Source: Aldrovandia affinis (Eukaryota; Chordata; Actinopteri; Notacanthiformes; Halosauridae). From it: a DNA stretch of 64,000 nucleotides. Both the position numbers and the translations under genes were made by a program. Position 1 is the stretch's first letter. Each line of letters opens with the position of its first letter. Positions 54,200-64,000 of this stretch are shown piece after piece. Below the pieces are notes generated by a model. The model saw only the letters and a list, made by a program, of their open reading frames with translations. It searched no databases and had not been told where the DNA came from. Location: positions 2,619,625-2,683,624 of the forward strand of contig JAINUG010000020.1 of the NCBI GenBank assembly GCA_029706075.1, written 5' to 3'.

Positions 54200-55692
54200 G
54201 ATAGTCGAGATGAGGATTCAAAATAGATGAAAAATAAATGTAACTCCACTTCAACTTTTATAACTGAGACACTTAGACCGCACTGCTTCTGAATTGCACT
54301 ATTTGCCGGGCAATAGTAAATAATACAACACATGATTTTCTTCCTCGTACTCAAAGAACGAGGAGCAAATAACGGGGGGATAAATCCTATCCCGACAGGG
54401 ATGAAAATGAAAACAGGTGGGGCTGACAAAAGCACATTGCACCTGGAATACACACACGGTATAGAAGTAAGGTTGCATGCGGGTATGTGAAAATGCAGAA
54501 ATTCATATACTATGTCATTGATGGCATATATTTTTGCCATATATTGAAAGTATATTTCTTTTTCTTTTTAACTTCATGTTGTACAAAATATGTGTGTGCG
54601 TTGACTTGTTATTGGGGAATAGAGCCCTTGTGGGCTTGGCAAGGCCTCCGTTTGAGAGCGCTAGGCCATGCATAGTCTCCAGCGTGTGCCACAGACCGAA
54701 TGCTATCTCCCAGTGCCCGCGGGGGAAGGGGTGCATCTTGTGTCCTGCCCTGATCGCTCCCTCGGCTGTCTTGCTCCGTGCTGCTCAGCCAAATGGATCG
54801 GGGTCCTGTGAGGACACCATGGGTGCGGATAGGCAGAAAATGCAGGGAATACACTGGCTAATAACACAACTAATATGCAGTATAAACACAGTTAATATAC
54901 AGGCCTGGGTACACATTTAATAATGTTTGCTATAACAGGTAGAACAAAAGCAAGGTCAATATGCAAGGCATAAGCAGTTAATAAACAGTATGTAGGCTAT
55001 ATTAACTGCACAGGGTGTCTTGCAGAACAGAAATGTTTAATATACGATATTATGGTATATTCATATGCAGGGTAGAAACAGTTCACAAACAAGCACACAT
55101 GGGTAGTTTAAGGGGGGGCATAATCACAGTTAATCTGCATGGTTGGAATGCAGTCAGTGTGCCCGTGGTTGTACTGCAGTTTTGAGGTTACAGCTTAGCA
55201 TGCCTTCAGCTGCAGTATTTTATTTCTCTCTGATGCGATTTGGGAGCCCTTTGCTTTCTGTATTATTGCTGTCTCCTAAAACTCCAGCAAATAAATGCAC
55301 ATGCGGTGGTAAGAGGCTAACCATTAACCCAGATTTTTATCAGGAAAATTGCTTTTCTTGTCAGATTACAGGTTATCCAGGCTACAAATCGAAGAAATCG
55401 AATGCGTTTTCAGGATGCATGTGGCTGATTTAGTAATGCCCAGATGAAATATTCAATATGCTAAACATACAGGTGGGCAAGAGTCATTTTTGCTAACAGT
55501 GTGTTTGACTGTGCTTGCTCAGTAAGTTTCTGTTTGCATCTTATTTGCCTCCCTTTATTTCCACACTCATGTAGGAAAAAACACTCAAAGGCAAAATATA
55601 AAAATGTCAAGTGCAGGCCAAAACATATGGCCAATAAGTATATTGTACAATATATTACAAGAAATGCTATACATATAGCTCATTTTAATAAT
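54200..55692. other. Non-coding stretch
   Basis: No gene recognised. The segment 54840-55150 repeatedly uses the words TTAATATGCAG, AACAGTTAATA and GTAGAAACAGTT, so it is probably a much-diverged tandem array. Confidence 0.4.
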
Positions 55693-55836
55693 ATATGCCA
55701 TTTAGCAGACGTTTTTATCCAAAGCAACTTAGTAGTGAATGCATACATTTTTCAGTATATGTGGTCCCAGTGGGAATTGAACCCACAACCTAAGCATTCC
55801 CAATGCCATGCTCTACCTACTGAGCCACATAGAACC
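55693..55836 (-). mobile_element. tRNA-derived SINE with L2-type tail
   Basis: On the minus strand the head carries an RNA polymerase III A box (TGGCTCAGTAGG, near 55827) and B box (GGTTCAATTCC, 55783-55773). The tail (TGCTTTGGATAAAAACGTCTG, read from about 55728) matches the 3' ends of the L2 LINE here. The acceptor arm does not pair, so it is a SINE and not a tRNA gene. About 145 bp. Confidence 0.88.
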
Positions 55837-56094
55837 ATTTTAAATACATACATACAGTGACTTTTTTAAACAAAAGTGTAAATGTTGGCCACCATAGAAG
55901 CATGTTAGGTTTTTACAAGGGCGTACATACAATTTGGTGCCATTTAAGAATGTCCTCTGGAGTAGTTATGTGTCCCTAGTCCCCCCTACCCTGTTTATAT
56001 TACTGCCTGATTAGGGCATTCATTCCATTGATGACGGCCTAGACAGTAAAGCCCAATCATGGCAGCTCATTTAATATTGCCCATCATCCATTAA

Positions 56095-56289
56095 CACCAA
56101 CAGCCACTCGCATTAACAACAGCAGCCACTCACAATAACAATAACAGCCACTCACAATAGCAACAGCAGCCACTCACAATAACAATAACAGCCACTCACA
56201 ATAACAGCAACAGCCACTCACATTAGCAACAGCAGCCACTCACAATAGCAACAACAACCACTCACAATAACAACAGCCACTCACAATAG
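56095..56289. repeat. Minisatellite of CAGCCACTCACAATAACAA-type units
   Basis: About ten imperfect copies of a 12- to 20-base unit built on CAGCCACTCACA plus a variable (ATAACA/ATAGCAA) linker. The variable linker lengths and lack of unique spacers rule out a CRISPR array. Confidence 0.9.
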
Positions 56290-56412
56290 GTCTGTTGAGT
56301 GTTTGTTAATGTCACACCCCAGATATCCGTCAAGGATATAGTACGATTTTACTAGGGGTCATTTATGTAGAGGGGTCAACATGAGCAGCAACCCCCTCAC
56401 AACATCTGTAAT

Positions 56413-56465
56413 AATAACAACTCTATTTATATAGCACTTTTCAAGCATTTCAGCTCCAAGTGCTT
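56413..56465. repeat. Fragment of a dispersed fish repeat
   Basis: Contains CTCTATTTATATAGCACTTT followed by TCAAG and AAGTGCTTAAC, a signature of common interspersed repeats in fish, with a small inverted pair (AGCACTT...AAGTGCT). Confidence 0.55.
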
Positions 56466-56944
56466 AACATGGATAAGATCTACGTGTACAGCCTCATTTC
56501 CCCATCCACAGCCTTTCCCTCTCCCTGTTAATAAAACCAGAGTGTAAATGAAGCCCCTCCCTCCAGTGCCAATGATTAGTTGACATCGCCACGACTAATT
56601 GCTTTGCCATCAGAGCCGACACGCCACCAACTGGGATCAATCACTGTCCTCCACCCTTGCTCTCACACCACTACAGGAACGAGGCTCCAAGCCCATCCAT
56701 CAAAGTACCTGATGTTGTCTTGTAAGGCTACCTGTTCCCAAAGCCTTCTTTTACCACTCCTACCCTGGTGGGTCGAGGCTCTGCGATTCACTGCTGGCAC
56801 TAACCATTACAAATCAACGGCCATACCTGAGTAAATGAGGAGCGGTTTGAAACTGCACTGTGCAGTGGGGTACAGGGTTTAACTTCAGGCATGTATGTGC
56901 ACACCTTTCATTTATCAGTGAGCATGTGTGGGTGCCTCTAAACA

Positions 56945-57030
56945 TTTTACATTTTACATTTTAAGCATTTAGCAGACGCTCTTATCCAGAGCGACTTACA
57001 AGATGTGCATTAATACATGGTAGGAACAAT
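56945..57030 (-). mobile_element. L2-type LINE 3' tail fragment
   Basis: On the + strand: three TTTACA(T) copies, TTTAGCAGACGCTCTTATCC, AGAGCGACTTACAAGATG and ACATGGTAGGAACAATC. This matches the tail of the L2 copy at 27616-27690. Confidence 0.85.
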
Positions 57031-57162
57031 CCCCCCATCTAAACATTTGAATTGGGATGGGGGGATTATAGACAAACTAATGAATGAATAAATAGCAAAT
57101 AAAATCCACCATCACACAGATTATGCCAACTAGCCCCTAGAGATGCACAGAGTGATCTAAGG

Positions 57163-57365
57163 CACAGGTGTCAAACTCATTCCATTGAGGCCCGAGTGTA
57201 TGAAGGTTTTTGTTGCAACCAATGCACTACACCAGGTGATTGCACTAATTAGCTCACTTCTTCAACTAAGGAGGGAACATAATTGAAATCACCTGGTGTA
57301 ATGCATTGGTTACAACAGAAACCTCCACACACTCGGCCCTCGATGCAATGAGTTTGACACCCCTG
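57163..57365. mobile_element. 203-bp hAT-type palindromic element, perfect target duplication
   Basis: CACAGGTGTCAAACTCATTC at the left and its inverted copy (GAGTTTGACACCCCTG) at the right. Flanked by ATCTAAGG at 57155-57162 and 57366-57373. The interior pairs almost throughout. Confidence 0.95.
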
Positions 57366-57539
57366 ATCTAAGGGCTGAAAGCTCTTCTGTTTGGGAGACA
57401 GCTTTTTTTAACAAGCGGAAAAGCAAGGAGTTTGCAGAAACGTAAGCAGCTTTAATAGACTTGATGCTCTTTTATTTATGCCATGCTACTGTGGTGGCTG
57501 AACCTCCCTCTTCTCCGATGGGCTCGCCTGTCAACCAGA

Positions 57540-58777
57540 CACTATATAGCCAAAAGTCAGTGGACACCCCTACTAATTATTGAGTTCAGGTGTTTCAGCC
57601 ACACCAATTGCCAATAGGTGCATAAAATCCAGCACATAGCCATGCCATCTCCACAGACAAACATTTAGAATTCAGAATGGTTCATTAAGAGCTCAGTGAC
57701 TTTAAACGCGGCACTGTCATAGCATGCCACCTTTGCCACAAGTCAGTTTGTGAAATTTCTGCCCTAGTAGATGTGCCCCGGTCAACTGCAAGTGCTATTA
57801 TTGTGAAGTAGAAGCGTCTAGGATCTCGGCCACGAAGTGGTAGACCACGCAAACTCACAGAGCGGGGCCAACGAGTGCTGAAGCGCATAGCCCGTAAAAA
57901 TCGCCTATCATCTGCTGCATCACTCACTACAGAGTACCAAACTGCCTCTGGAAGCACCATCAGCACAAGAACTGTGCGTCGGGAGCTTCATGGAATGGGT
58001 TTCCATGGCCGAGCAGCTGCACACAAGCCTCACATCACCATGCGCAATGCCAAGCGTCGGCTGGAGTGGTGTAAAGCACGCCGCAACTGGACTCTGGAGC
58101 AGTGGAAACGTGTTCTTTGGAGTGATGAATCACGCTTCACTATCTGGCAGTCTGATGGACGAATCTGGGTTTGGCGGATGCCAGGAGAACGCTACCTTCC
58201 GGAATGCATAGTGCCTACTGTAAAGTTTGGTGGAGGAGGGATAATGGTCTGGGGCTGTTTCTCAGGATTTGGGATAGGCCCTTAGTTCCAGTGAAGGGTA
58301 TTCTTAATGCTACAGGATACGAAGACATCTTAGCCAATTGGGCGCTTCCAACTTTGTGGCAACAGTTTGGGGAAGGTCCTTTGCTGTTCCAGCATGACTG
58401 TGCCCCTGTGCACAAAGCGAGGTCCATAAAGACATGGTTAGGCAAGTTTGGTGTGGAGGAACTTGATTGGCCTGCACAGAGCCCTGACCTCAACCCCATT
58501 GAACACCTTTGGGAGGAATTAGAACGCTGATTGCGAGCCAGGCCTTCTCATCCAACATCAGTGCCTGACCTCACAGATGCTCTTTTGGCTGAATGGGCAC
58601 AAATTCCCATAGACCCACTCCAAAATCTTGTGGAAAGCCTTCCCAGAAGAGTGGCAGCTGTCATAGCCGCAAAGGGGGGTCCAACTCCATATTAATGTCC
58701 ATGGTTTTAGAATGGGATGTCCAACAAGCTCATATAGGTGTGATGGTCAGGTGTCCACTGACTTTGGCCATATAATG
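57540..58777 (+). mobile_element. Tc1-like transposon (DD34E lineage)
   Basis: Left end CACTATATAGCCAAAAGTCA, with its mirror image at the right (TGACTTTGGCCATATAATG). About 1.24 kb. The left TA target is mutated and the right TA lies at 58778-58779. It carries an almost complete but broken transposase. Confidence 0.9.
57677..58695 (+). pseudogene. Tc1-like transposase, DD34E, near full length with stops and a frameshift
   Basis: Starts MVH, a stop, then ELSDFKRGTVIACHLCHKSV (helix-turn-helix), a second stop in IIVK*KRLGSRP, and the hinge [20 protein letters not shown]. The open part from 57875 has [10 protein letters not shown] (D1). A frameshift near 58282 is followed by FQHDCAPVHKA (D2) and [13 protein letters not shown] (E). 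There are 34 residues between D2 and E. A stop replaces one codon after ELER, then the tail runs to AAKGGPTPY and TAA at 58693. At least four lesions mean it is inactive, although its sequence is otherwise well kept. Confidence 0.92.
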
Positions 58778-59506
58778 TACCTCTTACTGACGACAGCTGG
58801 CAGCATGTGGCCCGCCACTGCAGACTCCCAGTCACAGTCATGTCATGACATAGCCAATGCTTGAACCAGCAACTACAGACCCTAGCCCGCACTTGTGGCA
58901 AGCAGCTTTACCAGCTGAACCATCATTTTTGTGATCTAAAACATCAAGAAAACCAACTGTACACATCCCAGTTTACTGCACTCCCTCTGCATCTCCTGTA
59001 ACCTTCATAAGAGGCCACATACCAATGTCCACAAATGTACGCGCCCAGCAAGATAATTCAATTCCAATCGCCAAATTGGAAAGGTCAAGACACCCGTCTC
59101 AAAAGCAGGCCTCATGTAGCCCCCCTTGTTGCAGTACTCTAATGACTTCCCTGGTTGTTTTGTGAGAGTTGTGAGATTATCGTCTGCCAGACTCGTCTTG
59201 TAAGGCTAAGCAAGTCTGCAAATGACAGGCCTGCACTGCGGTAATTAACAGTTCTCTCCAGACAAGGCGGAGGAGTGCATGTCTTCTATAGCGCGGTGCA
59301 CACAGCTCTGTCTGACGACCGGGCCCACTTTGATGTGAGTTTGGCATGATCAAATTGCGCACTGACGCTTGGGGCAAAGCCGGAGCAGGACCGCACTCAC
59401 ACGGGATGGCCCAGTAATATGCTACGCTAAAGAGTGTTTCCATGTTCCTGTGTCTGATTCGGTAACGATGCTCAGATTTAAACATCAGAAGATGTTCTTT
59501 ATAGTG

Positions 59507-59509
<3 letters not shown>

Positions 59510-59538
<29 letters not shown>
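59510..59538. repeat. (TA)n microsatellite
   Basis: Uninterrupted TA run of about 14 units. Confidence 0.95.
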
Positions 59539-59542
<4 letters not shown>

Positions 59543-60517
59543 ATATCTTTATAGTTATACTGCTGTAGCATGAGATGGGCATGTAGAAGGGGTTTGAACC
59601 CCATGCCATACCGGTTATTTCACCCTCACCTTTCTCTCAAGCTTTTAGGACCTTTGCCTTTCTTTCTCACCACAACAAAGCATATTTGCCAAAGAGCTGT
59701 TTTGCGCAAGCATGCCATTGACAATTAAAATGAGCTCCGTGAATTGAATCCACACGGTCCCGCTGGTTTGCACTTTGTCTTCTCCATTAACAACTTACTT
59801 TCTTGGAAAATACAAAGCAGTGTTAGTGTATGTTTGTGTGTGCCCATCAGTGTGTGTGTGTGTGTTTGTAAAATAATATGCGTGCATGAGTGTGTGTGTG
59901 TATGCATTCACGTGAGCATGTTTATTTGTGTGTGCGTGCGTGCGTGTTTGTGTGTTGGTGTCAGTGTCACGCTCCAGCCATTGGAGAGTAGAGGAGACCC
60001 AGGGGAATCCTTGAGTGACTGTTAGCCCCTCTCAGCCCAGAAACCTACAGAGGAGCTCAAACAACGCAGGAGCCACCGATCCACCCACAGCACTTTGGAA
60101 CATGTCATCAGATGCCCCAGTGCCTTTGTTCTTAGAGCTGTCGCGATAGAGCGTGCCCTCTATCCAAGCCTTCTCTGTCCAAAAATAGAGCGCTTCCTCT
60201 CAGAACCTTCTCCTCTGTAAACCCCCTCAGGTCTACAGTAATGGGTTTGCTCTTTGTGTCTCTGGATTCTTCATGAAAGTGGACACGGCATATGGCTCAG
60301 TACACGATTGGAGAACTGACCCAGTTTTGACCCATGGTGAAGACATGGAATTTCATTTATTGTTCGAGTAGAGTACTCCTTGTACCCATGAGAAGTGCAT
60401 ATTGGGTAGCACTCAAAATGACGGTGACAGGGCAGTAAGTGAAACTGGGACATACTCTGATGCTAATTAGATTTAGATGCATCTTCTTGTGTGCATTTGA
60501 CAGATATTTCCCATTGG

Positions 60518-60574
60518 TTGTGTGTGTGTGTGTGTGTGTGCGTGTGCGTGTTTGTGTTTGTGTTTGTGTTTGTA
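60518..60574. repeat. (GT)n then (GTTTGT)n microsatellite
   Basis: GT dinucleotides pass into GTTTGT hexamers. Confidence 0.95.
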
Positions 60575-61042
60575 TCTGTTCAGGCCAGAGCTCTCGGATT
60601 AAACTTTCAGAGAGGTAATGAATTTTTCAGAGGGAAGCAGCGTTTGGAAAGGAAATGTAATACTCCAGGACACTTCTAAATGCAGAGACCAGACACCCAA
60701 ATTCAAAGAGGCAGCAGGATTAAGCCTGACAAGTGTTATAAAACATACACAAAGGCACACATATGCAGTTCCCTCTCATTTTTAAATTGATCCTTGAATA
60801 CCCTGCTTTCAGCTCTGTCATTACACGGGTTTTACTTTATACATTTCCTGTCTGCATTTCTTCTTTCTTCCCCCCACTTCTTACGGGACCAATACAGTGG
60901 GAGCTTTGTGCGGGGTTTGGCATTTGTTCCACCAAGTTGTTTATCTCCATTTTCCCAAGGACCGGTCACCACAGGGGAAGAGGGGGAAGTATCGTCGTTT
61001 TCACTGCTTTCGCCACCATTGCTCTTAAATACGATGTGAAAA

Positions 61043-61055
61043 TTGCCATGGCAAC
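61043..61055. promoter_or_regulatory. Possible RFX X-box
   Basis: TTGCCATGGCAAC is the near-perfect palindrome bound by RFX-family factors (consensus GTTGCCATGGCAAC). It lies in a unique-looking block with no recognisable gene. One site alone does not prove an enhancer. Confidence 0.35.
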
Positions 61056-61327
61056 AAGTGGCTTGGCAGAGACGGCGGGCTAAATTCATCTCCGCTAATG
61101 AGCTCTCGACCTGAATGGGCCACTGTGCTTAGAACACAAACAGCCGCCCATCTCACGCCGGCGCAGCGCTGAGTGAACTGCCAGCCGGGCACTGGAACAC
61201 CAGGAGCACGGCACGGCAGAGGGAGAGCCTTCTAGAAGAGGGAAGAGGGAAGAGGGTAGGGAACAGAGTGAGGCAGAGGTGGTAGGTATCATTTATACAG
61301 AGTTGCCGTATCTCTACGAGTTGTTTT

Positions 61328-61355
61328 TCTCTCTCTCTCTCCCTCTCTCTCTCCT
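61328..61355. repeat. (CT)n microsatellite
   Basis: CT dinucleotide run with one CCC interruption, continued in shorter form to 61380. Confidence 0.9.
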
Positions 61356-61521
61356 CCTATTGTGCAGTCTCTCTCTCTCCAGCTATCTGTTCCGCAGTGT
61401 GGATGTAGGACAGGGCTGGATTTAGTCCGATTAGTTTACAAAATGAGAGAAGTGGTGAGATGATAAGGAAACGTGATGCTGCGATTATAATTTATTCATT
61501 GCTCCATAGAAAGGGCATATT

Positions 61522-61564
61522 TGTGTGTGTGTGTGGGGGGTGTGTGCGTGTGTGTGTGTGTGTG
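61522..61564. repeat. (GT)n microsatellite
   Basis: GT dinucleotides interrupted by a G-run and one GC. Confidence 0.9.
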
Positions 61565-61581
61565 AAAAATGCTATAGGGGA

Positions 61582-62522
61582 AGTGACCCAATTAAGCCCA
61601 CCAAAATTTTAAAAAGCTTGAAATGTTTTCTTATAGCCATTTGAATTCTTTCCCAATAAATTGGTAATCAAATTAATCTCATCTAAACACAGCTGGCAGA
61701 TTTAGTCATAAATATATAAATTAAACTAAATTTTAACTGCAAATGTCCGGACTGGGTTTATAATTAAAAAAAATTAAATTGTATTATTATTATTTAATTA
61801 ATTAAAATAGACTTAATCAATTAACATTCATATTAAATGCAATCTAGAACTAAACCTTCAAAATACTATATAGCCTGAAATGTCTCCAGCATTGATGTAC
61901 ATTTCACATTTGATTCATTTGATAAAACAGAATTGTGACAGAAGCGTGCGCCTTGTAAGAAACAAGCCCCATGCCTATAAAAGTATCTCAACCACTGTTA
62001 CAAGGTTACAATAACTAACAGTGTAAACACCCATACAACAGGTATACTTGGCACATAAGTTCTTTCACATTTTATTTTTCACAACTTTTTATGTTTTCCT
62101 TAGTGAACTTAAAGACTGTCTGGAGGGTTCCTGACTCTTAACACTGTCCCTCTAACTAGGCCTACCCTCAGTGAGTCATGGGGTCAGCTACCACACCTTA
62201 CCTTAAGACATTCTACGATCTCCCTCCGTAGCTGCATCAAGGTACTGCCTTTTCCCTGACTCTGTCTCAGGGCCTCCTATCAACTCCGTATTTCTTTGCC
62301 AATATAGCCAGATTGTGGCATTTTCCATCACGAAACTCACAACAGGCTTCTGTCATGTTTAGGCAGTCCCTATAATTTTTCCTCTGACAACCCATTGTGT
62401 GGAAATAAGGTACATAGTTCATTTCCTGAATGAAAAAGAACATTTCTGAGTAAAAGTAATTAATTCAAGACTTTAATATGAGGTACGATGGGTTTTGGCC
62501 TTAGTGGGCTTATTGGGAACAA
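61582..62522. mobile_element. Candidate AT-rich DNA element with inverted ends
   Basis: ACCCAATTAAGCCCACCAAAA at 61588-61608 has an inverted, imperfect partner at about 62496-62519 (CTTAGTGGGCTTATTGGG). The roughly 0.94-kb interior is AT-rich with no coding frame. Target duplication not identified; the class is unknown. Confidence 0.45.
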
Positions 62523-63942
62523 CAATGGCCAATAGAAAATTAACCTCAATAACTTATTATAGAGTTAATGTAAAAGTGTAATATCTTTGTAATGAATGAA
62601 ATACAATTTTTTTTACAACTTTATTCATGTTTTTTTATTGTTGGTAGTAAAACGTAAATAATTATTTTATGTTCAAGCCATGTTCAAGCCAACAGGCTTT
62701 TCAATGACACCATTCCTTATAAGCTTCCTCATAATTTCAATTTCAATATCTTTTGTCTGAAACTGCTTGTAAAATGTTTTGATTTCATATGGTCATCAAC
62801 AGTTTTTGTCCATTTTTGTTGTACTACTGCATCTATCTGTGAGACCACCATTCTGTCAGTGTCATGCTAGCACTGAATACTCAGAAGATCAATCAATGAA
62901 CCACAAAATGGTGTTTTTAAATACCAAGCAAATCAATCATGTAAAGTATCATTGAATTAATTAATCTCTTAATTTTACAATTCTTATCAATACTCACCAA
63001 GTTTGGTTACGAAATTACAGAAAAATTGGTTCTTGGGAGGGCTCTAGAAGCAGGAAGGTTTTGAGGTGACTTAAAAAATGGTTGCTATGCAGTGGAAGCA
63101 CAAGGTCATGCATAACTCAAAAAGGAAACATTTGATTGACTCCAAATAAAAAGTAACATAACAATAACAGCACAATAACAACTGTATTTAGCAACAAAAT
63201 GAATGTTTCAGGTGACACAGAATATTTATTTTGTGTGCTTATCTTTCCATCCGCGATTGACACTTTATGGAGAAATGAAAACTGTACCGTTTTCAGTTGA
63301 CTAAGCCATTCTGACTGTGGGTCAAAACTGGGCCCCAGAATTGGGTCAAGGCGAGTCATAAGATTCATATACCGTATGACCTTCTCTGTATCATCTAATT
63401 ATTTTGTCGGTTAACATACTGTATATAAATGTATAGGTGGAAATTTCTCATTTTGTACTGTATACCTAGTCTTGATGCCAAACACTCTCTGAGCATCTGG
63501 TTTCCAGCATTGATCTCTGTTCAGTTTGCCTCCTACCTGTTTCTCATTTCATCCCTCCCCCTGACTTATACTTTCTGTTGTACCCCGGTAACATCTTTGA
63601 TCTCCCCACTACTAGCATCAGTCGATTGTGAATATAAAGATGTAAGATGCCTTTAACCCCTTTGTACGAGTGTGCTAGCTGGCTGTTAGCTGTTAGCCGT
63701 TAGCCAGCTAATATAAGTTGGCCAAGTATGCAAGGTTTGCTACTAGCTAGTTACACAGGCTGGTCAGTTTGCACACCCCGAGAATCTTGGCAGACTCATC
63801 TCACATCAGAATGTCAATCTGGTCAGGCTTATAGAACTGTGAAGCTACTGTATGCCCTCCATTTACATCGGGTGCCTTGGGAAGTTTTGACATTTGCTGG
63901 AAGTGACATTTGACTCAGCCCCTCTCCCACTCTCTCCCTCCC
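62523..63942. other. Non-coding stretch
   Basis: No gene or repeat recognised. AT-rich to about 63400, then more balanced. The short frames here have no recognisable domain. Confidence 0.45.
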
Positions 63943-64000
63943 TTTTGCCCTCTCTCTCTCTCTCTCCCTCCCCCTCCCTCCATCTCTCTCTCTCTCTCTC
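63943..64000. repeat. (CT)n-rich microsatellite at window end
   Basis: CTCT runs interrupted by CCC, continuing to the last base, so the tract may extend beyond the window. Confidence 0.9.

Larger units (their letters stand above)
55837..56944. other. Non-coding stretch with minisatellite and short repeat
   Basis: Apart from the minisatellite and the 56413 repeat fragment listed separately, no gene or element is recognised. Confidence 0.45.
58780..61577. other. Non-coding stretch with microsatellites
   Basis: No gene recognised. Tracts of (TA)n, (GT)n and (CT)n are listed separately. The block 60950-61110 is unique, balanced in composition and contains an RFX-type X-box. Confidence 0.45.

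Noticed and set aside
55750..55836. Possible tRNA gene (A and B boxes present)
   Set aside because: The acceptor stem does not pair and the sequence continues into an L2-type tail, so it is a SINE head.
56095..56289. Regular repeats that could suggest a CRISPR-like array
   Set aside because: Units are short, variable in length and contiguous without unique spacers; the context is a vertebrate genome. It is a minisatellite.

Overview
The window looks like vertebrate, very probably ray-finned fish (teleost-type), nuclear DNA. I see no bacterial-style gene density. Long AT-rich non-coding stretches carry (GT)n and (CT)n microsatellites, a tRNA-derived SINE whose tail matches an L2 LINE, Rex1-, L2-, CR1- and Tx1-like LINEs, several Tc1-like transposons, a Harbinger element and many short hAT-type palindromic elements. 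I cannot name the species.

No complete host gene is visible. The best host-gene signals are two short candidate first exons on the + strand. One is at 2033-2048 (MSMAG then a GTAAGT donor). The other is at 10755-10839 (28 codons in a GC-rich block, then a GTGAGT donor). Both end one base into a codon, so they could be alternative first exons of one gene whose body lies outside the window. A third, weaker promoter/exon candidate is at 44244-44542. If this is right, most of the window is first-intron sequence.

Layout. 0-3.6 kb: a hAT-like repeat, candidate exon 1a, and a hAT element with a perfect 8-bp target duplication. 3.6-7.4 kb: a Tx1-like LINE fragment (minus) abutting one arm of a 350-bp direct repeat. 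7.4-12.7 kb: an L2 tail and the GC-rich candidate exon 1b. 12.8-19.1 kb: a repeat nest holding a hAT palindromic element, a Rex1-like LINE, and a hAT element that itself contains a DD36E Tc1-like transposon. 19.1-26.5 kb: mostly unique sequence. 26.5-28.6 kb: an L2 LINE (minus) with a probable solo LTR in its tail. 30.3-36.7 kb: two decayed Tc1-like elements; the second is split by two 0.2-kb hAT palindromes and by a second Tx1-like LINE, which is split by another hAT element. 37.4-41.3 kb: a Harbinger element holding a solo LTR and a hAT element that holds a further hAT element. 41.3-51.5 kb: a Tc1 fragment, a CR1-like fragment, minisatellites and mostly unique sequence. 51.5-54.2 kb: a hAT element with transposase remains, containing an unclassified TIR element that contains a retroposed insert. 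54.2-64 kb: a SINE, a minisatellite, an L2 tail, a hAT palindrome, a DD34E Tc1-like element, an AT-rich TIR candidate and microsatellites.

Almost every transposon protein is broken by stops or frameshifts, so the mobile elements read as fossils. The order of insertion can be read from nested target-site duplications, several of them perfect. No bacterial-type system, CRISPR array or unknown multi-gene system is supported.
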